In this document: positions 48,489 through 59,750 of the stretch, in pieces
Position numbering within the stretch: the stretch's first letter is position 1
Layout: each line of letters starts with the position of its first letter
From: Kalaharituber pfeilii
Lineage: Eukaryota; Ascomycota; Pezizomycetes; Pezizales; Pezizaceae
Length of the DNA stretch: 64,000 nucleotides
NCBI GenBank assembly: GCA_015179045.1
Contig: WHUZ01000015.1
Span: 682,001 to 746,000 of the forward strand
Reading direction: 5' to 3'
The notes under the pieces: model-generated
Databases searched by the model: none
What the model was told of the DNA's origin: nothing
Seen by the model: the letters and a program-made list of their open reading frames with translations, nothing else
Program-made: the position numbers and the translations under genes

Positions 48489-51400
48489 CACCGCCTGTTA
48501 CGAAACTAGGTACACCTGTCGAACATTCGGAATGTCATGATCACACTACATGTCCTTTGTACCATTTTCATTTCCTGTCTAATGCAACAACAGAACTCAG
48601 GCCTAGTCGTCGCGTCGTCTCCTTCAACACGGTGAGATACATTCAAATTTTTATAACATTCCCCATTTGGTCAACCAAACTCTAACTTCCCAACTAGGAT
48701 ATAAGGTTGACGTGATATGCAATTAAATCGCATAACACTAGGAATAAGTCATGGTTACTCCCTTTTACACTGTCAAATCACAGGTTTATTTACTATTCGA
48801 GTAGAGAACGGTACTTGCTGCAACCACGGTAGTCTCTTAGCCAGCGCTAATGTGGCTTATGATATGACCAGTGGATTTTGTCACAACTATGGTCAAGTGT
48901 TGAAGTCGATTTACTGATGTGCACTAGCTGAAGTTCACATTCTTTAGCGTATGCATGTAATCCTGTCAACCATGTGGTCCAGTATCCTGGAACAATAATA
49001 TTGTTATATCTCGCTTGTGGCGGCGCAATGAATAACGTACACTAGTTTTCTTACGCTAGCAGTATGTAGCAATGGTTATCTCGTAAGCAGGCATTCGGGA
49101 ACCCGGCTGCAATTGCAGTGCTTATCAAGGAGTTCATCCCAGAAGCGAGTTAATGTTTAAGCCTTTGGAGTTTGGCAGACTGGTATTCTAGATTTTGTTT
49201 CTTGCAGGAGTTACGGCGATCAAGACGAAGCGAACTGTATGATAAACAATCACTTAACACTGCGCACGTGATTAGAGAGGTTGGGCATGAGATCACAGTA
49301 TTCCAGGGATGAGCAATGGCGCGGTCAGGGACTGAAGAAGAATACGTTTTGGTAGGGCGGTTTGCAATAACAATCTTCCTTTCATGAATGCAATCCTGCA
49401 AAGATATACCAGCTTGTATGCCCAGTATATGAGAATGATACACTTCCCTCCCCTGGTTACGAGACTATTCCCACCCGTCCCACCCGTCCCTAATACCAAA
49501 TTTTAAGTACCTAAAGTATTACCAATACCGATAATTTACAATTTTATATATTTCCCGATTTTGAAATGCCATATTCAACCTCGTAATTACTAATTATACT
49601 ACTCATGGAATTACCATGTATCTAATTTGCTGGAATGCCGTTATCAACAGTGGTGGCTATGGTTTGTTAATCAGCTGCCGGCGGCAAATGCCCCTTCTGT
49701 AATTTCTGTTTGAAACTCGAACAGGTCCTATTTCTTGAAGCGAGATTACTATTAATGTCAGCAGCATTAATATTGTCATAGGTTGTTTTTATATTTGAAT
49801 GCTGTATCAAGACTAATGTGAATGTACGGTCGGGCAGTGTCTCTTGTTCTCGTAAGTAGTATCGGCTAGGGAACCCTACCACGGTCGTTAAAGTGATGCT
49901 ATGCTACCTTGTATTATGTGGTCCTGGAGCCTACTTGAAGTACCTACTTCATAACGAAGTGCTTGCTATCATCAGGATGAACTTGAACGTGATTACTCAT
50001 GTGGATCGATTGCAAAGTAATTCCTCAGCGATGTCTAGATTAGGTGGCCACTTAATATCCCTATAATATTTCGTGATTGTATAGCCAATTGGCTAGAATA
50101 TGACTGATAGATCTAAATAAGCACTAGATACTAGGAGAAGTCTGTTCTCGTGCCCAGACTATTATTTCTGGGTACGAGAACAGGGGCAATCGATGGGGGC
50201 AACTCTGAGGGGCACAGTGAAAATGCTAGAATTTATGCATGGCAAAAGTTAAAACGGGTTACCCCGGTTCCAACTCCCAATTGCTTGATCATTGCTAGAA
50301 TTTCTAACTCCCAAGAGACCATCGCTGGAACCGGAGTATTACAGTCTATCTTTTTTGATCCTGGGATGCCTGACTAGTCTCGTTACGAGATGCCGGACAG
50401 CCCTCCTCCCGAACTTGATGTGAGAATCGAACCGGGGCCTCAATTCTACAGCTCTCCATGGCTACCTCCATCACTAGAGAGAACAGCATTCCACTTCAAC
50501 CAAGGCACAGGTCAGTTCACAAAAGTGGATTCACCGCGTATTCTAGCAAATTACAAAAGCTCGTTTGCTTGTCAGTTATCAATTGTTGAAATTTTGTGAA
50601 CTCTTGTGGCCTCTATTTAATCCTCAAGTACAAATACGAACATAATACTGTACAGTGTTTCTCTCATCATTCCTCGTATCTGATTGCAAAGCTGATAACT
50701 CGGGATGTAATCTTGAGTTGGCCGTCCATCATACGAGGCGGTGTCATATACTGTCACATACAGGTCAGGAACGATCTATTGCAGAGTGCTGCACAACTGA
50801 GGAAAGAGACAGTAAGATGCAATTCAAATGATCACTACGGGCAACTGTAGCTAGTGCATATCACCAGGACGAGCTCTTCGAATAATGAGCGAGAAAGTTT
50901 CAAAATGTACCTCAGCCTAGCCAGTGCGTATACATCAACGTACTTCCAAATTCACACCACTTCTCCATTTCGAGACCAACTCACCCCGTTCAACATTAGA
51001 CTAGTCTGGTTGGCACTTCGAAAACTAAACAACTGTCGCCAATGAAGTAGATTTATGGTATCAAAGAATATCTCCCTACACTTTGCAGTTATAACTGGGT
51101 CCTAAGTGATACTTGTGAGATGTGACTGAGCATTGAGACTACGCTAGAGCTATGCGTTTTTTAATTTTACGAACTGCTTTAACCTTTTTCTCAGGTTATA
51201 GATATTACGATAGCATTTCCAATCAAAGAATGGTTCTGTCAACTGCATGCAAGCCGTACACAAAGTACACCTTCGAATTCATGACCCTAGGGCACGGTAT
51301 GCAATATGGCGAATGGCCATTCCATGTGTAGGTTTTACCAGCACTATTTCTGAGTAATTATTTTGCTGACTGTATACAGCTGGGTGTGATATGCAAGCTC

Positions 51401-52052
51401 CGGGAAATACTGTTTGCTTTCAATGATTTACTCTCGTGTTCTGACCCTCAAAGGGTTGTTTTTCATATCCGGCATGAGTGCTGCAACATCAAGCCTTGCT
51501 TAAAATTCAACATAGGTACTTACAGCCGAATACACTGTATTCTTCGTATCAGATATTGCGATATACTTCGTTCTTACAAGTGATATTACTGTACGGCATT
51601 TATTCAAACATTCCTATCTGTCTGAAGCTGGAATTCAACCTGGTACATGGCACTAGAGCACCTAAATATACATTAGTCTTTTTTATTTGATTTTCACTTA
51701 AACTAAAAGCTTGATCAAAGGTGTAGTCGTTGGAGGAACGGAGATCTATCCGATCTTGATTACTTCAACGGCAGAATGCAGCTACCTGTCGAAGCAGCCC
51801 TATCTCTTGGGCGGGCAAAACTTCGCTAAATTCGATGCACTAGTTTCGCTACTTTTGGACCTTGTCATGCCGATCAATCATATCAAATTTGCAACGACAC
51901 ATTTACTTGTGGGATTGCACTCGCCTACTACGAGGCTGATGAGACTATTATATTGACTGCTAGAACTAACTACATGATCTAATAGTTATGCTGTTGTCAT
52001 TCTGTGGAAATAGGAAAAACAATACTGGTTCCGACAAAGCGGTACACGACAT
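48489..52052. other. Unassigned region with several protein-like fragments
   Basis: Frames at 50390-50599, 50596-50850, 51386-51583 and 51711-51956 (+) are interspersed with plausible splice sites (for example a GTCAGT donor near 50512 and a TATACAG acceptor near 51380). Fragments such as RYYDSISNQRM and YTKYTFEFMTLGHG (about 51200-51300) look coding. I could not join them into one model nor recognise a family. This may be an unknown spliced gene or a decayed one. Confidence 0.3.
50142..50183. repeat. Hairpin of TCTCGTRCCCAG type
   Basis: CTGTTCTCGTGCCCAG and its near-complement CTGGGTACGAGAACAG are separated by about 10 nt. The motif resembles the GGTTACGAGAC terminus found repeatedly in this window. 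It may be the footprint of two abutting element ends. Confidence 0.6.
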
Positions 52053-52986
52053 ATGGTTGGGGACATCTGTACGCGGAGTAGGGGCGACATTTGGTTTGAT
52101 GACTAAGCACTCCATTTACATGGGTACATGCACGTTCTGCCCGATAGTATGCAGCGAGTTTGAAGGTATTCTTCCGCTCCATCGTTCTCCCACAGCTCTA
52201 CCGCTTCTACCACTCTACAGCTCCCACTGCCCGCACTGCTACTGCTGCTACTGCTCACACTGCTGCTACTGCTCGCACTACTGTTGCTGCTTCTACCGCC
52301 CGATCACTCTGTCACACTCTACATATCCTAGCTGTCAACTTGCATATATCTATTGCATCAGTCGCACACAACATAAAACCAAGTAGTAAAGCCGTATTGC
52401 ATAAGAGATGTACTAGTACATATTCTATTCCATCTTAGTTAGCTGCTTTCCATTTTTAGCTAGACTATTCCATACTATGCTATATTTGGTGATTACTAAA
52501 GGGCGACATTTATGACCCCTCTCCATATAAAATTCCTGATTTTTAACTCTATGAAACACTATAACAAAAAAATCAAATAAATAGATATTGCTTCGTAACT
52601 TTATTCTTCATTGTCTGATCTATCATATTATGACATGAAACTAATTTTATCTATTTATTTTAGTTGCACTTTAGAGCGTTGAAGTTGGGGTGCAATTTAC
52701 TCCGTGTACAGATGTCCCCAACCATATTGCACAAATTCATAATAGTATTTAATATCTCGCTACAAGCGCATTGACCTTCCTTTCAAGTACTGTAATAAAT
52801 AACTTCGGGAACGTTCTAGTAGATACAAGGACATTGAATAGATGTGCGCTGTTCCCGTGCCTGAGATGTATGCACTGGCCATTGCTTGAGGTCAGGAATT
52901 TGATAGTACACAGACCCTCTTGGCTGGACGCCACACAGTGAAACTAGTGCATCGAATTTAGCGAAGTTTTGCCCGCCCAAGAGATA
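51801..52986. repeat. Perfect 47-bp inverted repeats flanking a MITE-like element
   Basis: 51801-51847 (beginning TATCTCTTGGGCGGGCAAAA) recurs exactly in inverse orientation at 52940-52986. The identity over 47 bp indicates a recent event. They enclose the 52053-52725 element and about 250 bp on either side. They could be ends of a larger composite element or the product of an inverted duplication. Confidence 0.85.
52053..52725. mobile_element. 673-bp element with ATGGTTGGGGACATCTG termini
   Basis: The 28-bp ends at 52053-52080 and 52698-52725 are inverted with one mismatch (ATGGTTGGGGACATCTGTAC onward). The right half is homologous to sequence inserted in the MITE at 47969-48488. No transposase is encoded; the frames at 51988-52386 and 52160-52438 cover a CTG/CAC-rich simple stretch (52190-52310). 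Confidence 0.75.
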
Positions 52987-54530
52987 CATTAATTACCTGC
53001 ATGCATATAAAAATCAGGATTATGCTGTACACAGTTGCCTCTTTTCAACAAATCTAGACTTCCCGTTTGAACTACCATTGGAACTTGAGTAGAAGAGGCG
53101 ATGTTTTCGGTAAATCTATTTGAAAAACCATCACTGACCTTACTTTTGATTGGTTTATAATAATTCTTTTTTTGTCCAATCTGGTGAACCCTAACCTTCT
53201 TGAGTTAGAGAATATGGTCACTCCTTGCCTCGCAAAATCTAGGTATGAGTTATATTACATCCTGTTGATATATGATATAGTTCGATTGCTCTGATATCGC
53301 AATGGAGAAAAAAGAGAGAATTGAAGCGATAAACACAATGGTTGCAAAAATCCATCATCGCTATGTGTCTACTAATTGTTCTGGTCTACAAAAGATCTAG
53401 AATAGGACCGCCACGGACGTCACGGTCCTCAGCAAAGTACTCAAGTTGTCCTATCGATGGTGGTGATAGCCTCGTGCGCCCCCATTTACAGTATTCGAAA
53501 GCTTGGGACAAAATAAAGCAAAAATAAAATAATAATAATAATAATAACAATAATAATAATAATTCCAAGGGGAATCCTTTTTGCAACCAAGGTAAAACCT
53601 CTGCTATCATCGGAGTTTTCCTCGTTCATGTTTTACGATCCTTCCTGCCAAATAAATATCATATATCATGTTTCATGCTCCTTTCTGGCGTGATCCCTTA
53701 CCCGCTTTCCTCCTCGTGTTTGATCAGGTCCGAGTTAAAGTAAACCGTCTGAGGGACGGAGGAAACTGATAAGCCCCAAGCTTAAAATACTTCTCCACAC
53801 CACCTCCTGCATCTCTCGATCTGCGTCGTGTCATCTGCTCTCTTTTCATCTCAGTTTCGTGTCAACCGCAGTAAAAATGTCCCGCCAGAGCAACTTTTCC
53901 GGGATTTACGAAAAATGCACGCTAAAAATGCAATTACGTCATCTCGTCTCATCTCATAGATTATCCCTGATTAAGCCTCTACATCTCCCTTGCTCTCTGC
54001 TGATCTTGTCGCAAATAATATCAGGGAGCCCAAAAAACTGCCGGTGCCCAAGAGTAAACGAAACCCGGAAAGAAGTAGGAAAGAAGGAATACTAGCCCAA
54101 CAAAAAAAAAAAAAATAAAATAAAAAAAAAAAAAAGTACCTATCAAGAAGAATGCCACACTTCAGCTCAAGTAGACTGTCTCGTGACCAAGCCTAGAAAC
54201 CAAACTGGAGGACAAAGATATGCAGAATCCAGCATTGTGCTGCTGTCTGTAAATGCATATGTCCCATTCAGGAGCCCTCGCCCTTAATTTCTGCCTCTCA
54301 CTCCCCTCTCTTCCTGCTTTACGCCTCCAGAAAGAGGCCAAGTAGTTGATAAAAAGTTAAGCAACTAGCCCACTGCTTTGTCTCCAATCTACCTACCGCT
54401 TTTCCTTCGACCCCTACTTGGTGCAGCAGTGCTGGCGACGGTATCACCTGCTGTCCCCGAGCCAATAGATCCCTCCTCCCTGGCAATACTACTTCCGGAG
54501 GGTGGCGGCGTTAGTTTGAATCTGTTACCC
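52987..54530. other. Intergenic region with microsatellites
   Basis: It contains an (AAT)n tract at about 53524-53562 and an A-rich run at about 54101-54135. No gene is supported. It precedes the 3' end of the BRCT gene, which is on the minus strand. Confidence 0.65.
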
Positions 54531-57500
54531 TCAACAGTAAGTTACCAACTCAATGCCCTCTTCATTCACCATTACTAGTGTGTATATAAAACTGGAGATG
54601 CGTTTGTAAATTCCAAGGTGCAAAGGGCTAACGTACTCCTCCTGATCTACTTCCAACTTTCCCCTCAACACACTCATTGTCAACATCTCCGGCCTGAAAA
54701 CTCCCCACCCATTCTCCTCAACCCACGTCACCAAATCTCTCTCCTTCTCCTTCTCCCCTCCAAATACCAAACCTTTTTTGTTTTTGCCCAGTTCCTCCTC
54801 TTTGGTCCCCCTAGGTGCTCTCTTGACCACCTTATTTGCACCTGCAGCCTTCAAGATGTCAATGAATCCTGCCTCCTGGTCCGAAATTTTAAGCTGCGAG
54901 AGGAGCGTGGGAGTAATGTAGATTGTGTCGTAGCCCGCAAGGAGCTTGGATATCATACCGGACTTGCCCCGCGCGATGGCGTCCTCGAGCGAGAAGGACC
55001 ATTCGGACTCGTGGGTCGGATCGTGTGGGCAATAGTGTGGGGTAGGTTGGAGGAGGGCTGAGTTAATGTGCGAGTCGAGGAGCCAGGTGTCTTCGATTAT
55101 GGGAATACCGAGGGCGACGGCGAGGGCGAGTTTACTGTTATAGCGACGTCAACGTTGAAGTCGCATAGCAATTGTAGGTAAATATCAAGCAGAAGTGAAA
55201 AATAAAAAAAAAAAAGAAAAATCAAAGATGCTGTATGATGTATACGCACCTCGACCTCACCAACCCACCCTTCCCAACTACCAAATATCCCACATCTCTA
55301 TCTGTCACCTTTATCGCCTTCTTCACCCCAAGACTCCTCAATACTGCGCCAAGATCCTTCCGATTCGCAAAGCTCGAGTTGCTGAAAACGACCTTGGGCG
55401 GATCACCCTTGTAAAGGAAGTTTGTACGGAAATTATGTGAGGGGGAGGCGCCAGTGGACTTTTCCTTGGTTGGCGTGTCGGTCGCGGTTGCTACGCTTCC
55501 AGTGGATTTGCGGCTGGCGCGCTTAATGGGGGTTTTTGTAGGTTTTGTTGGAGGTGGTGCCTCCTCATTATCCTCTTCACTGTGATGCTCGCCCTCGCTA
55601 TCAGAGCCCTGGAATGTGTATTGTGTTCCAGTGGCTTTCTCTTTCTCCTTTTCCTTCCCTGTAAGCGATTTCCTCACCCTCTTCCTCGGTCGCTTCTGGT
55701 TCTCCTTGTTAATTTGTACCTCAATTCTACTTTCCATCGTGCCCCCAACCTCGCTATCTACATCCTCTACCTCTGCCATCTCCTCATCTACTTGGGACTC
55801 AGCTTCCTCTGTGTCACCGTTTGCTTCAGCGCGTTTCGACGAACGCTTCCGTTTCGGCTTGTGGGTGGGCTTTTCTGTTGCTGTAGGCTCCGTTTCACCT
55901 AGTTTAGAGCGCTTGAGTCTGGGACGGCGCGTAGATTCCCGTTTTATAGTCTCTTGACTACCCTCCTTCCCCTGTTTCTCACTCTCGCCCTCCTGTTTAT
56001 TGGTAGTCTCTGGCTCGAGCTGACTGCTTTCTTCAATCTCCATTTTTTTTACCCTATTACCCTGAACTGAGGCCTTTGGTGTCGGATGCAGTTGTGGCGA
56101 CGAATTCTCTCCTTCATTATTACCAAGAATTGAACTCGTTGGCGGCTGTGATTCTCTCGGTCCCTGAGCTTCCAAAATCTCCTCGCTCGGTGCATCGGAC
56201 GCCTCCAGTGGCCGAGAAGACTCTGGTATACTACTTGGCAGCGCTGTCTCCATTTGTTTCGTCTTCTCGTTGCTGACCTTTCTTCCACGACTAGAGTATG
56301 TTTTTTGACCTGCGGGTGTATTCAACGACCGCCGTCGGATATGGAAGTCCTCTGGCAGCGAGTCCGGTAAATCGTCATTATATATCTTTTCCTTTGTCTC
56401 TTCAGCCCGACTCTCGGTATTTTTCTCACTTTCAGTCGTAGATTCTCGTTCATCTTGCGTCGCATGATGAGCTGGCTTCGTAGGGGCGGTGCTGTATTCG
56501 GTATCACCGGTATCACCGACATCACCAGCATTGGCACCGGACGAGGGAGGGAGAGTACCGATTACGCTAGGTGCCGAGTTGTCGGCGTTGGTGGTTGGTT
56601 TCTTACGGGAGGAAGAGTCGGCAACGAGTGGTAATCCAGCTGGTAATGTAGGTATGATGTTCTCGTCGTCCGTGTCTTCGAGCGCCATCTCGTCATCGTT
56701 CATCTTTGCGTCATCCTTACCATATGAATACCGTGGCAAAACGCCAGATTCGAGCCATGCAGACCCTGGCCCTGTCTGTGGCGTGGGATCGAAAAGGCTG
56801 ATTTGTGTCTCACCTTGCAGAGGGTCAATAAATCTCTCTTTCCCATGGGGCGTATCCAGCACTCTAGTAATTTCCTTCCCAGGTTGCAATATTGGCGGAG
56901 TTGCTAATCCGCCTTCGACCTCTGCCGTTTCTGAAGCGCGATCCTCATAGTCTTTGTCACTGGTCGCGGGCATTTCAATTTCCTCAGCGCCGCCTTGGTC
57001 TGTGGATGGGACAGCGATGCTCATTTCCACGGTTTGGTACATGAGCCTAAAGGCGTTGTCTATTGTGATTAGGGAGTCGCAGTCAAGGAAAATGAGCACT
57101 TTTTCCCCGCCTGGGGAAGAGGTGGAGCTGGGTATGATTCCGGGTATGCGGGTGGAGGGTGTAGAGTGATTTGGAGCAAGGCGCACAAGTGAAACGTTCT
57201 TTGCAGGAGGCATTGCCTCGAGGAATGTACTCCCTGACGGAAACACATCTAGTCATCCTCAGGTTAGCAATCTCTCAACCAAGCACAGCCTTCAAATCCG
57301 TACGTATGTAAATGAGCGCGGGAGAAATCAACTCTAACGCCTCCTGCTCCTGCTTCCTTCTCTTCCTCATATCATCATTGCTCTCGCCCCCCTCATCAAT
57401 AACCATATCGTCACTGCTTTCATCCTCACCCTGCTGAGCCCGGTTCCCTACGGGCGTCTCGTCTTTCTCAACATCAAGGTAGACTCTGTCGACAATCAGT

Positions 57501-57658
57501 TCCTCGTGTTCCACACCACCCATGCTCTCTGTGGGCTTCCGCCGGACAGCATAGGTTATGCGGCAGGGACCGGCAGGGGACAGCGGGAAGACGGTGGAGG
57601 AGGAGGATTTCCCCCTAGGGTTGGTGTGGTAGATGCGCAGGTGAGAGCGGGTGTTCAT
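54531..57658 (-). CDS. Tandem-BRCT protein, MDC1/Mdb1-like
   Basis: Three exons on the minus strand: 57304-57658, 55250-57248 and 54531-55134 (introns of 55 and 115 bp), giving 985 residues. The C-terminal ~250 residues form two BRCT repeats. The first includes FSNSSFANRKDLGAVLRSLG, VGYLVVGKGGLVRSSKLALA and GIPIIEDTWLLDS; then comes the linker FSLEDAIARGKSGMISKLLAGY and TIYITP, then the second repeat ending near WVEENGWGVFRPEML. The FSL(E/Q)DA linker and pattern closely recall MDC1, a reader of phosphorylated histone H2A(X) at DNA breaks; S. pombe Mdb1 is the known fungal relative. The middle (about 200-720) is acidic and Ser/Lys-rich, with CK2-like clusters such as EDTDDE and SDSEGE and several basic patches. 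The N-terminal ~180 residues might be a diverged FHA domain, but I cannot show its key residues. Probably nuclear. Other BRCT families remain possible. Confidence 0.82.
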
Positions 57659-58301
57659 GCCGCTCGTTAGAGTGTGGCCTCTGCTCTGCTGCGACGGATG
57701 AACGGTAGCTGCCTGCTGCGCTCTTCAACAGTAAGTACAGTAATTATAAGCTTTCGTAGTTGTAGTGGGGGTTTCTGCTGGTTATCTATGGACAGCTCCA
57801 GAACGTCGTCTTATAGGGCGGTATGTAAAGGGATGCGAATCGCCGACGGCTGCAGTTGATAAGCTTCCCTCCGCCCGCTCGGCGGGAAGACGTGACGTGC
57901 CCGCTCGCGTTAATTGCGCGGCTTGGCGTGTCGCCCCATTTGTGCATCCTCGAACTCCGGCAAGCATATGCATTGCCCACAACGCCCACACAGGCACATA
58001 GCAAGATGCAATCCTAAACATCTGATCTGTGTTATTCCACCCAGTGTGGTGTATCACTGCCGATCTGACAATGTCTTGCTTTATTTTTATTTTATATTTT
58101 TATTTTAAAGAAAGACTAACCTGGTAGGTGCCAAAAGTACCAATCAGTATTCACCCTAAATATTGCTAGTGATGTAATGCGGAATCAATGTGACCGAGTC
58201 GTAAAAACCACCCAGTAAAATTTCATTGAAGGAAAGAACGAGACGAACATGCAAAAACAATTGGCACCCTCAACCCGAAAAACAATTGCAACCCCCACAA
58301 A
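57659..58301. other. Spacer between the peroxin and BRCT genes
   Basis: This 640-bp gap separates two minus-strand genes; it must contain the peroxin 3' end and the BRCT gene promoter. No separate gene was seen; the frames at 57782-58057 (-) and 57914-58108 (+) have no domains. Confidence 0.6.
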
Positions 58302-59750
58302 TCACTCTCCTTCCCCTCTCTGATACTGTTTCCGCACCACCATCCTCACCCATCTCCTCCTTCTCCATTCTCCCCTTTTCTGTACCGGCCTCCGCACCCC
58401 AACCTCATCACTCTCCACCTTCTCCACCAAATCATACACCCACCTCTCCTTCTCTTCATCCACTTCCACCCCATTCACGCATCTTTCTGTTACCCACGTT
58501 TTACTCGCCAAATCTAGTGTCCACTTCTTGTCCTTGAAGTCCCACCCTGCTGGGGCCTTACGTCCTCAAAGAACCTCGTCCCCTTAGGCCGCTGTCCAGC
58601 TATACGTGCAGGGCTCAGTGGTTCGTATGGACTGCCAGAGTACATCCAGGGCTCCCACTCCCAACAGGTCTTCCGCTGGAGCTCGAAGATTTCAACCTCC
58701 CGCATTTCAGGGGTCTTGTCAATTACAATGTCCTTTTCTACCCATCTTGTAAATCGGTCAATTGCCTTCCTCTTTTCCCGCTCGACAAATTCGCAGTCAG
58801 AAGCGGCCAGCAGCCAGTCTTGGACTGTGGGGTGGAATAAGGAGATGGTGAACCAGCCCCAGACAAGGAAGACGAGATTCCATGGGATAAGATATGAACT
58901 GATGAAAGCTGCGATACATATCGCAAAGAGTAATTGGAATAAGCCGGATGAAATCTGCTCATTGCTGAAGTTTGTAGGAGGGCCAATTGTGGCAATAATT
59001 TGATCATGGGCCTCGGAAAAGTCCGACATTGTGTTTTGAAGGTCTATCAAGCGTATTAGCCATCTACTCATTTTCGCTCAGCAATACCATGCGAAAAACG
59101 AGGTACCTCTCAGATTCCTAAAGAAGTCCTGTATATTAGAAAAACCGTTAGTTTATCAGACTCACTACTCCATAGTGCAAAGGGCCCCACCTTGCTCATC
59201 TCACTAACGGCCTTGATCTCTGGTGGTGGGGCAATAGGCCCGCCATGCGCCGAGTACGGTTCTACCTTTCCTGGTATACTTGGAGGCGGGGGTGGATGCC
59301 TTGCTATAAAGGCCGGGACCATGATAAATAGCAGCATAACGGCAATTGGTAAAGCCACTAACAGAAGTGGGTCAAGACAGACAAACGAGTACACGGCCAT
59401 GGCACTCAGTGTATGGGTAGGCTGCTTCCATGATAGCACACGGAACAGGCGATGCTGAAAGACGAAGACGACTCCGACACTATGACATGGTCAATGTTAG
59501 TGAGCCTGATTAAGCTGTCACAAGCAGAAAGGATGAAGTACCGTGCATTAAACCGTCTAAAGTTCGCGCTCATCAACATGAGCGAGAGCTGAGGCCTGTC
59601 TATGTCTTTTCGTTTGTCTGTCATCTCGGCATATTTCTCAAGATTGTAGTCGCTGGGTATAATCTGCTGCAGGATCTTCGCAAAAGCGCGATCTTGCAGT
59701 TGCCCAGGGAACGACTTTCCGCCCGTGGGCTGTGATATTAGGCTGCTCAT
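58302..59750 (-). CDS. Pex24/Pex28-type peroxin with dysferlin domain; 1-nt frameshift
   Basis: Exons on the minus strand: 59542-59750, 59191-59479, 59107-59128 (22 nt) and 58302-59043. This family of integral peroxisomal or ER membrane proteins controls peroxisome number and size. The N-terminal part contains LMSANFRRFNARVGVVFVFQ and hydrophobic segments (AVYSFVCLDPLLLVALPIAV, VMLLFIMVPAFI), then a Pro run. A second hydrophobic pair follows (LLFAICIAAFISSYLIPWNL). The dysferlin motif begins WEWEPWMYSGSPYEPLSPAR and RFFEDVRP. After RP the frame is broken: one base is missing from a C-run (minus strand; four G at 58552-58555 on the plus strand). Past it, in the next frame, AGWDFKDKKWTLDLASKTW and ERWVYD complete the domain to a stop at 58302-58304. 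Read literally, translation stops at 58514 with a truncated domain. Sequencing error or a recent mutation are both possible. Confidence 0.88.
58552..58555 (-). other. Frameshift site in the peroxin gene
   Basis: Upstream and downstream protein segments both match the dysferlin domain but sit in frames offset by one. The join falls exactly at a homopolymer of four, where five would keep the frame. A 12-nt GTAAGGCCCCAG segment here has splice-like ends but is too short for an intron and would not fix the phase. Confidence 0.8.

Noticed and set aside
58547..58560. A 12-nt intron (GTAAGGCCCCAG) to explain the peroxin frame change
   Set aside because: Far below any known fungal intron size, and removing 12 nt would not correct a one-base shift.
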